Assembly: GCA_028698875.1 (NCBI GenBank)
Contig: JAQVVR010000003.1
Coordinates: forward strand, 1-64,000
Origin: Candidatus Izemoplasmatales bacterium
Lineage (GTDB): Bacteria > Bacillota_I > Bacilli_A > Izemoplasmatales > Hujiaoplasmataceae
Reading direction: 5' to 3'
Length of the DNA: 64,000 nt
Below the pieces are notes generated by a model, which made no database searches, was not told the origin of the DNA, and was given only the letters and a program-made list of their open reading frames with translations. Both the position numbers and the translations under genes were made by a program. Shown piece by piece: positions 19,091 to 28,643 of the stretch; the stretch's first letter is position 1, and each line of letters opens with the position of its first letter.

Positions 19091-19649
19091 TGTTTTCCTC
19101 CTCAATAAGCTTCGTTATGACCTGGGGATAAAGTATGTGTTCACATTTTTGAATAACCGCTCTTACGGCTTCCTCATCCATCCCCGGTTCAATATTTACT
19201 TCCGCTTGAGCAATAATCTTACCAGTATCAATACCAGAATCAATATAATGGATTGTAACACCCGTAGTCTTTGCATTATTGGCAATCGCTTGTCCAATTG
19301 CATCTTTGCCTGGATATAGTGGTAATAATGATGGGTGAATATTAAGGATTCGCTGAGGAAAAGCGTTTAGTAAAATGGACCCTACAATTCGCATATATCC
19401 CGCCAAAGCAATCCAATCGACTTGATATATTTTAAGAATTTTAAGAATTGCTTCCTCATATTCAACTATAGAGCGGTATGCTGTCCGTTCAATGACATAT
19501 GAGGGAATCAAAAAGCGTTTGGCTCGGTATAAAACAAATGCATTTTTTTGATCGCATATCAACACCGATACTTCATATCTTTGTTTTTTTTCAACGATGG
19601 CTTCAAAATTCGACCCGTTGCCCGAAGCGAATACGGCAATCTTTACCAT
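19071..19649 (-). CDS. purN: GAR transformylase (formyl-THF dependent)
   Basis: Transfers the formyl group of 10-formyltetrahydrofolate to GAR. It has the N-terminal FASGNGSNFEAI (residues 7-18) and the catalytic NIHPSLLPLYPG near residue 106. HYIDSGIDTGKIIAQ near 135 supplies the essential aspartate. At 192 aa it has normal length. It overlaps purM by 7 nt and purH by 20 nt, within a tightly coupled operon. Confidence 0.95.
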   Translation of the reverse strand: MVKIAVFASGNGSNFEAIVEKKQRYEVSVLICDQKNAFVLYRAKRFLIPSYVIERTAYRSIVEYEEAILKILKIYQVDWIALAGYMRIVGSILLNAFPQRILNIHPSLLPLYPGKDAIGQAIANNAKTTGVTIHYIDSGIDTGKIIAQAEVNIEPGMDEEAVRAVIQKCEHILYPQVITKLIEEENNEKGTN

Positions 19650-20671
19650 GTGATTTTTACTCCGGGAGTTGATGTTACCTTACCAATCACAACGGCTTTC
19701 TCTCCCATATCGTTCAAAATCTTTAATGATTGAAGAACATCATTTTGCTTTACAATAACTACCATACCAACCCCCATATTAAACACCTGGTACATTTCTC
19801 GTCTCGGTAGTTTTCCTATTTGTGCAAGCCAAGTAAAAATGGGCGGAAGCATGATTTTAGAAGCATCAATATCTACTCCTTGGTTTGATTTCAAAGCGCG
19901 AGGAATATTTTCATCAAAACCTCCACCCGTGATATGAGCAATTCCCTTTATATTAACTTGATTAATTAAGGTTAAGATTGCTTTAACATAGATTTTCGTA
20001 GGTCGCATTAGCGCATCAATCGGGATTTCCTTTAACAATTCATCATATTGATTAAGATCAATTTCGGGGTGTTCAGTTATTATTCGACGAACCAACGAAT
20101 AACCATTAGAATGAATTCCATTTGACGGCAGTGCAATGATAACGTCATCGACCATTACATCATCCCCAGTGATTATTTTCGTTCTTTCTACTATACCAAC
20201 ACAAAACCCAGCCAAATCATAATATCCATTTTGGTATAAATCCGGCATTTCCGCTGTTTCACCACCAATTAGAGCGCAATGACCTTGCAAACAACCGTCA
20301 TGAATTCCTTTGATGATGGCCTCAATATGATTGGGATCAGTTTTTCCTACGGCAATATAATCAAGAAAAAACAATGGTTCTGCCCCCGATGTGATGATAT
20401 CGTTAACACTCATTGCCACTAAATCAATGCCAACGGTATCATGTCGATTATAATCCCTGGCCAAAATTAATTTAGTTCCTACCCCGTCCGTTCCGGAAAC
20501 TAAAACCGGATCTGATATATTTAATGCCTTCAGTCCAAATAATCCCCCAAATGCACCAATATCACCGATGACACCATCTCGATGGGTATCTTTAGTATAT
20601 TTTTTGATTCGGCGAATCACTTCATAACCGCGGTCTAAGCCGACGCCGGCTTTCTCATATATTGTACTCAT
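19643..20671 (-). CDS. purM: AIR synthetase (phosphoribosylformylglycinamidine cyclo-ligase)
   Basis: ATP-dependent cyclisation of FGAM to AIR. The motifs YEKAGVG (4-10), GTDGVGTKL near 60, CALIGGETAEMPDLY near 131 and HITGGGFDENIPR near 248 are diagnostic, and the length (342 aa) is typical. It follows purF with an 11-nt gap and overlaps purN. Confidence 0.96.
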   Translation of the reverse strand: MSTIYEKAGVGLDRGYEVIRRIKKYTKDTHRDGVIGDIGAFGGLFGLKALNISDPVLVSGTDGVGTKLILARDYNRHDTVGIDLVAMSVNDIITSGAEPLFFLDYIAVGKTDPNHIEAIIKGIHDGCLQGHCALIGGETAEMPDLYQNGYYDLAGFCVGIVERTKIITGDDVMVDDVIIALPSNGIHSNGYSLVRRIITEHPEIDLNQYDELLKEIPIDALMRPTKIYVKAILTLINQVNIKGIAHITGGGFDENIPRALKSNQGVDIDASKIMLPPIFTWLAQIGKLPRREMYQVFNMGVGMVVIVKQNDVLQSLKILNDMGEKAVVIGKVTSTPGVKITW

Positions 20672-20682
20672 AAATGGCTCCT

Positions 20683-22098
20683 TTATTTTATTTCCTTATT
20701 GGCTTGAATTATTGGCTGATGAATCGGAATTGGGTAAAGACCATTGAAGCACGCCAAACAATATGCGTTTGGCTTTCGGCCAACCGCTTCAATTAAACCC
20801 GGAATTGATAAAAACGCTAACGAATCAGCATGAATATCATTAGTTACTTCTGCGACGTTCTTATGAGCGGAGATTAATTCTTCATAAGTAGAAAAATCGA
20901 CGCCGTAAAAACACGGAAATTTTATTTCTGGTGCTGCAATTCTTACATGTATTTCTTTAGCTCCGGCACTTTTCAAAAGACACACAAGTTGCTTAATTGT
21001 TGTCCCACGGACAATCGAGTCATCGATTAAAACCACTCGTTTACCAGAAATCACTGAACGAACAGCGGAAAGTTTTAATCCCACCGAGGCTTCTCGTAAT
21101 GATTGGATTGGTTCAATAAATGTTCGATTTGCGGATTTGTTCTTGAGCATGCCCAGTTCAAATGGCAAATGCGATTCCTCGCTGTAACCAATAGCAGCAC
21201 TCATTCCTGAATCAGGAACACCAATAACAATATCCGCATCAACAGGTGATTCTTTTGCCAAACGACGTCCGCATGCCTTACGAGCATAATAAACATTGAT
21301 ATTTTCTATTTGACTATCAGGACGAGCAAAGTAAATATATTCCATCATACACATTTGATGACTTTGTTCGCAGGCATAATACTCAGAATGTAAACCCTTT
21401 TTATCGATATGGATGATTTCTCCTGGCTGAACATCGCGAAAAAATTGGGCGTCAATGGCTTCTAATCCACAGGTTTCACTGGCGACAACATATGATCCAT
21501 TTGGTAAAATTCCGATTGATAACGGTCTTAACCCATGCTGATCCAAAACTGCATACATTTCGTTTTCAAGCAACAAGATAAATGCGAAAGCCCCTTCCAA
21601 AAACAATAAAGATGCTTTTAAACGTTCCATTAGTGTTCCTTTTTGTCGTTTTATCAAATGTGCCAATATTTCCGTGTCCGAAGTGGTTTGAAAAATACTT
21701 CCCTGTTGTTCTAAGGTTTCCTTTAACTGAGTAGCATTAACTATGTTGCCGTTATGACATAACCCTAAAGGGCCAGAAAGTGATTGAAACAGAAATGGTT
21801 GCACATTCATGATTCCCCCACCGCCAGCAGTTGAGTAACGAACATGACCGATTGCATGAATACCATTGATTTTTTCCAGATCGCCGGTGCGAAAAACCGT
21901 TTTTACTAGTCCTTCACCTTTTTTTTGGCGCATTGTTTTTCCATCAGAAGCAACAATACCACAACCCTCTTGACCGCGATGCTGTAAGGCATTAAGTCCA
22001 AAATAGGTCAGCGTTGTCGCATCAAGATGATTAAACACGCCAAAAACACCACATTCCTCATTTATCTTTTGTGAATCGGCTTCGATATCATCAAACAT
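20683..22098 (-). CDS. purF: Glutamine PRPP amidotransferase
   Basis: First committed enzyme of purine synthesis. An 11-15-residue propeptide precedes the catalytic cysteine (ECGVFGVF), as in the Bacillus-type enzyme. LQHRGQEGCG belongs to the N-terminal hydrolase domain. The phosphoribosyltransferase domain has the PRPP loop VVLIDDSIVRGTT near 345. Cysteines in CMMEYIYF, FPCFYG and CLACFNG fit the [4Fe-4S]-containing class. The start is ATG 22098 after AAGGAG; an in-frame extension to 22170 lies inside purC. 471 aa. Confidence 0.96.
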   Translation of the reverse strand: MFDDIEADSQKINEECGVFGVFNHLDATTLTYFGLNALQHRGQEGCGIVASDGKTMRQKKGEGLVKTVFRTGDLEKINGIHAIGHVRYSTAGGGGIMNVQPFLFQSLSGPLGLCHNGNIVNATQLKETLEQQGSIFQTTSDTEILAHLIKRQKGTLMERLKASLLFLEGAFAFILLLENEMYAVLDQHGLRPLSIGILPNGSYVVASETCGLEAIDAQFFRDVQPGEIIHIDKKGLHSEYYACEQSHQMCMMEYIYFARPDSQIENINVYYARKACGRRLAKESPVDADIVIGVPDSGMSAAIGYSEESHLPFELGMLKNKSANRTFIEPIQSLREASVGLKLSAVRSVISGKRVVLIDDSIVRGTTIKQLVCLLKSAGAKEIHVRIAAPEIKFPCFYGVDFSTYEELISAHKNVAEVTNDIHADSLAFLSIPGLIEAVGRKPNAYCLACFNGLYPIPIHQPIIQANKEIK

Positions 22099-22099
22099 G

Positions 22100-22822
22100 T
22101 CAATTCTCCTTAATTGTTTTGATCCGAGACAGGATTTCGTAATAGGCTTCTTCAACACTGCCAAGATCACGACGAAAACGATCTTTATCCAACTTTTTCA
22201 GCGTTGTTTTGTCCCAAAACCGGCAAGTATCGGGAGATATTTCGTCAGCTAACATGATATTTCCTTGACTATCTTTACCAAATTCAATCTTGAAATCGAC
22301 AAGTAAGATGCCAATCTGATCAAAAAATGCAAAAAGAATTTGGTTGATATCCGCCGTCATCTGTTTGATTTTCGCCAACTCTTCATAAGTAGCTAGTCCT
22401 AAAGCTACAGCATGATCCTCGTTAATCAACGGATCTTGGTATTCATCATTTTTATAACTCATTTCAAAAATGTGATTGGGCGGGATGGTTCCCTCTGGAA
22501 TTCCTAACCTTTTGGCCATGCTACCGGCTATTATATTGCGGACAATGACTTCAACTTTTATAATTGATACTTTCCAACATAATTGTTCGCGATCATCAAG
22601 TTTTTTTATGAAATGCGTTAAGATACCCTTTTTAGCCAATTCGGTAAATATTATCGATGTAAACTCGTTATTGATTATTCCTTTGTTGGGTATCGATGAT
22701 TTTTTAATTCCATTAAAAGCTGTCGCATCATCCTTGTAATGAATGATACAATAATTGGGATCACTAGTGGTGTAGACTTTTTTTGCTTTACCTTCATAGA
22801 CCATTTCACATTTATTAATCAT
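22100..22822 (-). CDS. purC: SAICAR synthetase
   Basis: Condenses CAIR with aspartate using ATP. The motifs YEGKAKKVY (9-17), KLDDREQLCWKVSIIKVEVIVRN (split over 75-100), and LVDFKIEFG with DEISPDTCRFWD near 175-200 are diagnostic, in a typical 240-aa protein. The start is ATG 22822 after AAGGAGAG and overlaps the purL stop by 4 nt (ATGA). Confidence 0.96.
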   Translation of the reverse strand: MINKCEMVYEGKAKKVYTTSDPNYCIIHYKDDATAFNGIKKSSIPNKGIINNEFTSIIFTELAKKGILTHFIKKLDDREQLCWKVSIIKVEVIVRNIIAGSMAKRLGIPEGTIPPNHIFEMSYKNDEYQDPLINEDHAVALGLATYEELAKIKQMTADINQILFAFFDQIGILLVDFKIEFGKDSQGNIMLADEISPDTCRFWDKTTLKKLDKDRFRRDLGSVEEAYYEILSRIKTIKEN

Positions 22823-25800
22823 CGTGATTTCTCTCCTTTTATGTATGCAATTGCATTTGTAAAAATCGCTTGACACTTATTACCACCGATGTTTTTGTAA
22901 AGATTATCGCCGTAACGTTCGGAATGTCCCATCTTTCCTAATATTCTCCCATCAGGACTCAGTATTCCTTCAATGGCATACACTGAACCGTTGGGATTAA
23001 ATTGCGAGTCCATTGAAGGATTGCCATCAAAATCAACATATTGAGTCACAATTTGATGATTTTTTATCAAGTCAGCTATTACATCTGGATTTGCTACAAA
23101 TCGTCCTTCCCCATGTGATACCGGAATTGTATGGATAGTTCCAACTCTAATATTACTAAACCAGGGATTATCGTTAGTAATTACTTTTGTTTGAACCATT
23201 TTGGCAACATGTCGGCCAATTACATTTTTTGCCAATGTGGGACTATTTTCAGTTACTGTTCCTAATTTTCCATATGGTAAAAGGCCACTTTTGATTAAGG
23301 CTTGAAACCCATTACAAATTCCTAAAATCAAACCATTTCGACTTTGAAGTCGTTTTATTGCCGCTGAAACATCAGGGTTAAGCAAAACCGCGGCTATAAA
23401 TTTTCCCGAACCATCTGGTTCATCACCAGAACTGAATCCACCTGGAATGCATAGGAGATCACTTTCGTCTAATTCCTCACATATTTCTTGAATTGATTTA
23501 GTGATTGCTTGATTGTTTTGATTACGAAAGATTACCGTTTTTACCTGCGCTTTCGCGTCGATAAAAGCTTGTTTGGAATCAATCTCACAATTGGTACCAG
23601 GGAATACTATAATCAAAACCTGCGGCTGATAATCACTCTGTTGATAATGTTTTGGTATTCCAATGTTTTGGTCAAGCGCAGGAATCTTTATTGACGAAGC
23701 GATTTTGGTGGGATATATAGTTTCAAAAGCATCACAGTATGCAATAATTGCTTCTTCGATATGAATTTTACACTCACCCAAAATAATTGATGGTTCTGCG
23801 ATAGTCTTGCCAAGCTTATTCCAACCCAAATAGTCAAGTTGTATCTTTGATTCAATAACAATCGACCCAATATTAGGCGCAAACATGTTACTGATATGCT
23901 TTTGATCACTTATTTTGACACCAATCTTATTTCCAAAACTCATCTTGGCTACTGCTTCAATCCAACCACCAGCCTTGACCGCAAAAGCCGAAATTACTTC
24001 GTGTTTTACTATCAATGAATGTAGCTGATTCCAAATGCTTGCCGTTGCTTCCGGTAGAGGTATACCGTATTGATCAATTTGTGGTTCAAGAAGATAAATA
24101 TAGCTTCCCACGGTTTTATATTCCGGTGATATCACTTGCTCCGCGGACCCAATTGAGAGGGCAAAAGCAATCAATGTTGGTGGAACATGAATTGTTTCAA
24201 AAGTTCCACTCATGGAATCTTTCCCACCGATGGCAGGAACTTTATAATCAACTTGTGCTTGTAGTGCTCCCAGCAGTGCTTGGAAAACCTGTCCCCAGTT
24301 ATGTGGATCATTTCCCAACTTACGAAAATACTCTTGTAATGAAAGTCTTGCGTTACGCCAATCCCCGCCCACAGAAACACATTTCGCCAATGCTTCCACA
24401 ACCGCCAAATATGCCCCGCGATAAGGTGAAGCAGTTAATGTTTCTGGATTAAAACCAACAGTCATGATGGTACAAGTATCGGTTTTACGATCCGTAATGG
24501 GGATTTTTTGAACTGAAGCATCGACTTCAGTTAGTTGGTATTTACCTCCATATGGGGATAAAACCGTTGTACAACCAATTGATGAGTCAAATTGCTCAAT
24601 CATCCCTTTTTGGGAAGCAACCGGATATGAACTAAGATGCTTTAGAACCGATTGTTTTATGTCTTTTACAAGAATACTGTGATTATATTGTGAAACAGTG
24701 TCCTCAACATAAACACTTGTTTTTTGACGAACACCATTACTGTCGAGAAATTTGCGACTTATGTCAACAACAATCAAGCCGTCTTTTTTCATCACCAATC
24801 GATTATTATCGGTAATCGTTGCCACTTGATGTATTGTCAAATTCTCTTGATCAATATATTTTGCTAAAAGTTCATAATGCTTCGGATTAATGACAATTGC
24901 CATTCGCTCTTGAGATTCCGATATTGCCAGTTCGGTCGCTGACAATCCTTGGTATTTAACGGGAACCTGATCTAAATCGATTTCGATGCTAGAAGCCAAT
25001 TCCCCAATCGCTACCGCCACGCCACCAGCCCCGAAATCGTTACATTTTTTGATGATTTTAGCCACTTCGGGATGAGAAAAAAGTCGTTGGAGTTTCCGTT
25101 CAGTAGGAGCATTTCCTTTTTGAACTTCGCTTGAAGCGGTTGCCACTGACGCTTCGGTATGAGATCTTGATGACCCCGTTGCTCCACCAATGCCATCGCG
25201 TCCAGTCATTCCCCCAACTAAAATAACAATATCATTTAACTTAGGGGAAACACGGACGACATTTTCTCGTTTAGCAAGACCAACTACAGCTCCCACTTCC
25301 ATTCTTTTAGCTACATACCCAGGGTGAAAGACTTCACGGACAAGCGTTGTGGCCAAGCCAATCTGATTACCATAAGAACTAAATCCTAGTGTAGCTTTTT
25401 TAGAAATGACCCGTTGCGGCAATTTACCTAAAAGTGTGCTTTCCATCGGTGCAAGAATGTCAGCCGCCCCAGAAATCCGAATTCCTTGATATACATAACT
25501 CCGCCCCGACAATGGATCGCGAATCGCCCCACCTAAACAAGTTGAAGCCCCGCCAAAGGGCTCAATTTCCGTCGGATGATTATGAGTTTCGTTTTTAAAC
25601 ATCACGAAATATTCTTCACCTTCAGCGGTAATTGCTATGCTACAAGCGTTGACTTCTTCTGATACTTCGACATCATCAGCTTGTCCATGATGTCGCAACC
25701 ATTTAGCATAAATAGTTGCCAAATCCATAAGTGTCATCGGTTTTTTATCACGTTGTAAGTCTTTACGAATCGCTAAATAATTACCATATGCTTTTTTTAT

Positions 25801-26526
25801 TGGCTGGTCATCATCATCGTTTTCAAAGGTAATGGTTTCTAAAAGTGTTTCAAAAGTTGTGTGTCGACAGTGATCAGACCAATATGTATCAATGACCCGA
25901 ATTTCAGTTTCACTTGGATCACGATGTTCCGATTTAAAATACTTTTGAACCCATAGAAAATCTTGGATGGACATTGCTAATCCTTGTTTACCATGATATG
26001 ATGTCATTTCTGTTTGTGTCCAATTGATAAATCCTTCAAGATATGTAACTGTTGGCTTTTTACAACTCATGAAAACAGTTGGGTTTTTATGCAAATCATA
26101 TATACTCATTTCCACCGGATTAACAAGATAATTTTCTAGTCGCTTGATATCATTTGAAGATATCGGTGTAAAAGTAATCAGTTCTTTGGTATAAACAATG
26201 ATATTCGGTTTTCCCAAAATGAGTTGAATACATTGCATTGCTGCATCAGCCTTTTGATCATACTGACCCGGCAAATATCCATATGCTAACGATCCATTTG
26301 TTAGCATGGGTACATCGTCAAACACCTGATCGGTTACCAATTCACCAAAAACCTTCCATTTCAAATCATTTATTTCAGTTGCAGTACATCCAAAAATTTC
26401 GTAGACACAAAACTTTTTAAATGATTGTAATTGGATTTTAAGATCAATGCCAATTTGGTTTCTAATCGCTATGGTTTCAACTTGAAATGGTTCTTTCTTT
26501 TCAACGAATATGCGTATTCCTTCCAT
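22819..26526 (-). CDS. purL: FGAM synthetase, large single-chain type
   Basis: A single 1235-aa polypeptide that combines the two AIRS-like halves with a C-terminal class-I glutaminase, unlike the PurS/PurQ/PurL three-subunit form of Bacillus. Seen: SDHCRHTTFET near 215, FKNETHNHPTEIEPFGG near 315, GGKDSMSGT near 770. The glutaminase domain from about 965 begins with VLIIVFPGTNCEID and has the nucleophile in LGICNGFQ near 1075. The start is ATG 26526 after GAAGGAAC. The large clostridial/proteobacterial form is useful as a lineage marker. Confidence 0.96.
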   Translation of the reverse strand: MEGIRIFVEKKEPFQVETIAIRNQIGIDLKIQLQSFKKFCVYEIFGCTATEINDLKWKVFGELVTDQVFDDVPMLTNGSLAYGYLPGQYDQKADAAMQCIQLILGKPNIIVYTKELITFTPISSNDIKRLENYLVNPVEMSIYDLHKNPTVFMSCKKPTVTYLEGFINWTQTEMTSYHGKQGLAMSIQDFLWVQKYFKSEHRDPSETEIRVIDTYWSDHCRHTTFETLLETITFENDDDDQPIKKAYGNYLAIRKDLQRDKKPMTLMDLATIYAKWLRHHGQADDVEVSEEVNACSIAITAEGEEYFVMFKNETHNHPTEIEPFGGASTCLGGAIRDPLSGRSYVYQGIRISGAADILAPMESTLLGKLPQRVISKKATLGFSSYGNQIGLATTLVREVFHPGYVAKRMEVGAVVGLAKRENVVRVSPKLNDIVILVGGMTGRDGIGGATGSSRSHTEASVATASSEVQKGNAPTERKLQRLFSHPEVAKIIKKCNDFGAGGVAVAIGELASSIEIDLDQVPVKYQGLSATELAISESQERMAIVINPKHYELLAKYIDQENLTIHQVATITDNNRLVMKKDGLIVVDISRKFLDSNGVRQKTSVYVEDTVSQYNHSILVKDIKQSVLKHLSSYPVASQKGMIEQFDSSIGCTTVLSPYGGKYQLTEVDASVQKIPITDRKTDTCTIMTVGFNPETLTASPYRGAYLAVVEALAKCVSVGGDWRNARLSLQEYFRKLGNDPHNWGQVFQALLGALQAQVDYKVPAIGGKDSMSGTFETIHVPPTLIAFALSIGSAEQVISPEYKTVGSYIYLLEPQIDQYGIPLPEATASIWNQLHSLIVKHEVISAFAVKAGGWIEAVAKMSFGNKIGVKISDQKHISNMFAPNIGSIVIESKIQLDYLGWNKLGKTIAEPSIILGECKIHIEEAIIAYCDAFETIYPTKIASSIKIPALDQNIGIPKHYQQSDYQPQVLIIVFPGTNCEIDSKQAFIDAKAQVKTVIFRNQNNQAITKSIQEICEELDESDLLCIPGGFSSGDEPDGSGKFIAAVLLNPDVSAAIKRLQSRNGLILGICNGFQALIKSGLLPYGKLGTVTENSPTLAKNVIGRHVAKMVQTKVITNDNPWFSNIRVGTIHTIPVSHGEGRFVANPDVIADLIKNHQIVTQYVDFDGNPSMDSQFNPNGSVYAIEGILSPDGRILGKMGHSERYGDNLYKNIGGNKCQAIFTNAIAYIKGEKSR

Positions 26527-26558
26527 GCTGTTCCTTCTTCCATCAGTTGTTTTCAAAA

Positions 26559-27038
26559 TCAGATATTTATTGACAACACTTGTTCTTGCATGGACCTTTG
26601 ATATTCCAATAACTTTCGTTGGATACTTTCGTCAGTTATTGCCAAAATTCGGCATGCAAGCAAAGCAGCATTTTTCGCTCCAGCTTCACCGATTGCCAAA
26701 GTCCCTACGGGTATTCCACCTGGCATTTGCACAATCGACAATAAAGAATCCAATCCATCAAGTTCTTTTGAACGGATGGGAACCCCTAAAACCGGAATAA
26801 TTGTTTTTGCGGCTATCATTCCCGCCACGTGAGCGGCACCACCGGCCCCAGCAATGACGATTTTAATTCCTCTTTGGGGTATTTCATCAGCATACGCAAA
26901 CATCTGATTTGGTGTTCGATGTGCTGAGATGACTTTCACTTCGTAAGGGATTTCGAAATTATCAAGCACTTCTTTAGCTTTTTCCATCGTCGGTAAATCT
27001 GACTTGCTTCCCATAATAATCGCTACAACTGGTTTCAT
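26559..27038 (-). CDS. purE: N5-carboxyaminoimidazole ribonucleotide mutase
   Basis: Class I PurE of 159 aa. GSKSDLPTM (10-18), SAHRTPNQM near 41, [11 protein letters not shown] near 69 and [12 protein letters not shown] near 106 are the family signatures. Class I enzymes normally need PurK to supply N5-CAIR, and no purK is present in this window. The start is ATG 27038 directly after an AGGAGG site; the in-frame extension to 27113 would cross the riboswitch terminator and is rejected. First gene of the pur operon. Confidence 0.95.
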   Translation of the reverse strand: MKPVVAIIMGSKSDLPTMEKAKEVLDNFEIPYEVKVISAHRTPNQMFAYADEIPQRGIKIVIAGAGGAAHVAGMIAAKTIIPVLGVPIRSKELDGLDSLLSIVQMPGGIPVGTLAIGEAGAKNAALLACRILAITDESIQRKLLEYQRSMQEQVLSINI

Positions 27039-27042
27039 TTTT

Positions 27043-27092
27043 TTCCTCCTTAAAAAATAAAAATTGCGCAGACGAAAGAAGTGTCCGCGCAA
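27043..27092 (-). terminator. Riboswitch-controlled terminator upstream of purE
   Basis: Minus strand: a 10-bp stem (27083-27092 with 27064-27073), 9-nt loop and a long T-rich run up to the purE ribosome binding site. The loop (27074-27082) is complementary over 9 bp (one G-U) to 27103-27111, which includes the 3' strand of aptamer helix P1. Ligand binding should therefore free the terminator and switch the operon off. Confidence 0.85.
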
Positions 27093-27106
27093 CGCGAAAA
27101 AGACTT

Positions 27107-27177
27107 CTCTCATAGTCTATGCATTTACGGCGCATAGGTAGATACTCTGGGACCATATTACCCACATTATATGAGAA
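27107..27177 (-). promoter_or_regulatory. Purine riboswitch aptamer, guanine/hypoxanthine type
   Basis: Minus strand shows the conserved pieces of the purine aptamer in order: CTCATATAAT, a first hairpin around TAATATGG, TCTACC, CCGTAAATG and GACTATGAG, closed by a 7-bp P1. The discriminating pyrimidine in GACTATGAG is C (position 74), which specifies guanine or hypoxanthine; adenine switches have U here. It controls purE and the whole pur operon. Confidence 0.95.
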
Positions 27178-27198
27178 AACTATTAAGTTAAAAATGCA

Positions 27199-27223
27199 AA
27201 TAGGCATCTTGCGAATGCCTATT
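27199..27223 (-). other. Perfect 9-bp hairpin in the pur leader
   Basis: Inverted repeat AATAGGCAT / 7-nt loop / ATGCCTATT between the predicted pur promoter and the aptamer. On the minus strand it is followed by a T-rich but interrupted stretch (TTGCATTTTT). It may end pyr transcripts arriving from upstream, or stabilise the 5' end of the pur leader. Confidence 0.6.
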
Positions 27224-27234
27224 GATTACACCGT

Positions 27235-27264
27235 ATTCTACCATCAACATTATGGTATTGTCAA
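27235..27264 (-). promoter_or_regulatory. pur operon promoter
   Basis: Minus strand: TTGACA (27264-27259), 18-bp spacer, TAGAAT (27240-27235), about 60 bp upstream of the aptamer. It lies in the gap after pyrE, so pur and pyr are separate units. Confidence 0.6.
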
Positions 27265-27322
27265 AGACAATCGATAATTTCTAGTTAGAAAACGCTTACT
27301 TAAAAATTAGCCAAGGTAATTA

Positions 27323-27955
27323 TCACATACTCATCCATTCAAGACTATCCGGTTGTTTTTGAAAAGCGATGCACTTATCAATATCTTTGGTGGAAATATA
27401 CCCTTCTTTTGCCGCAACCTTGATTAGACAATTGAAATTCGTTAAGGAAATATTGGTGATGTTTGTTTCCAGTAACTTATCGTATCCTTTTTGCATTCCA
27501 TATGTAAAAATCGACACAATCCCTAATACTTCAACATCTGCATCGCGAAGAACACTTACGATTTCACAGACACTTCCGGCTGTGGAAATTAAATCCTCAA
27601 TGATTACGACCTTTGTTTTTGGAACAATTCGTCCTTCTATCTGATTATTTCTGCCATGATCTTTTGATGAGTTTCGCACGTATCCCATAGGCATTTTAAG
27701 AATATCGGCGACGATTGCCGCGTGTGCAATCCCTGCTGTTGCAGTCCCAAAAACTGCTTCCGTAGCAGGGTAATTTTTTGTTATCAATGCCGCTAATCCT
27801 TTTTCTACTTGAGTACGAACATCTGGATAAGATAATATTAAACGATTATCACAATAAATCGGGCTTTTGATGCCACTCGCCCAAGTGAAAGGCACATTAG
27901 GTGATAAAAATACCGCCTTAATTTTTAGTAGTAATTTCGCAATTTCAGTTTCCAC
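27323..27955 (-). CDS. pyrE: Orotate phosphoribosyltransferase
   Basis: Joins orotate and PRPP to give OMP. The motifs are GIKSPIYCDNRL near 26, the loop NSSKDHGRNNQIEG near 93, and the PRPP-binding VVIIEDLISTAGSV near 113. Length is 210 aa. The start codon is GTG, 9 nt after GGAGG, inside the last codons of pyrF; no better codon exists. It is the last gene of the pyr operon. Confidence 0.94.
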   Translation of the reverse strand: METEIAKLLLKIKAVFLSPNVPFTWASGIKSPIYCDNRLILSYPDVRTQVEKGLAALITKNYPATEAVFGTATAGIAHAAIVADILKMPMGYVRNSSKDHGRNNQIEGRIVPKTKVVIIEDLISTAGSVCEIVSVLRDADVEVLGIVSIFTYGMQKGYDKLLETNITNISLTNFNCLIKVAAKEGYISTKDIDKCIAFQKQPDSLEWMSM

Positions 27956-28643
27956 AGTTCATATCCTCCATAATCTGATGATATACCAAAAGCGGGTCTT
28001 TTGCTTTCGTGATACTACGACCAACAACAATATAGTCTGATCCAAGTTCATACGCCATTTTTGGTGTAGTAATCCGTTTTTGATCATCACTTTGTTGTTC
28101 TGACAGACGAATTCCTGGGGTAACTGTTATAAATTTTTCTCCACATATTTTATGAATCATTGGCACTTCTAATGGTGAGCAAACCACCCCATCAAGTCCT
28201 GCCTCTTTAGCAAGTTCAGCGTATTTTATTATGGCATTATTGATTGATGAAAAGACTAATAATTCCTGATGCAAAATCGTATCATCGATTGATGTCAGCA
28301 CTGTAACAGCAATCAATTTAGCTTTTGATCCTGATCTTAGCAGACCTTGTTTAGCCGCTTTCATCATAGCTAAACCACCATTAGCATGAACATTAATCAT
28401 ATCAACCCCTAAGCGGCCAATATTATACATTGCTTTTTCTACTGTATTAGGAATATCATTGAGTTTTAAATCAAGAAAAACTGGAAATCCTTGTTGTTTC
28501 ATATCCTTCACGATTTTTGGTCCTTCCTGGTAAAACAACTCCATTCCGATTTTTAATGAAGGTTTTTCATCAGGGAAATGTTTAATAAATTCCATAAATT
28601 GTTCTTTGTTTTCAAAATCACAAGCGATGATTACGGGTTTCAT
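27945..28643 (-). CDS. pyrF: Orotidine-5'-phosphate decarboxylase
   Basis: Decarboxylates OMP to UMP. The IACDFENKEQ start, KIGMELFY near 35 and FLDLKLNDIPNTVEKA near 60 carry the Asp-Lys-x-x-Asp catalytic network. PGIRL near 173 and YIVVGRSITKA near 203 bind the phosphate. 232 aa. The start is ATG 28643; it overlaps pyrD by 26 nt. Confidence 0.95.
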   Translation of the reverse strand: MKPVIIACDFENKEQFMEFIKHFPDEKPSLKIGMELFYQEGPKIVKDMKQQGFPVFLDLKLNDIPNTVEKAMYNIGRLGVDMINVHANGGLAMMKAAKQGLLRSGSKAKLIAVTVLTSIDDTILHQELLVFSSINNAIIKYAELAKEAGLDGVVCSPLEVPMIHKICGEKFITVTPGIRLSEQQSDDQKRITTPKMAYELGSDYIVVGRSITKAKDPLLVYHQIMEDMNCGN

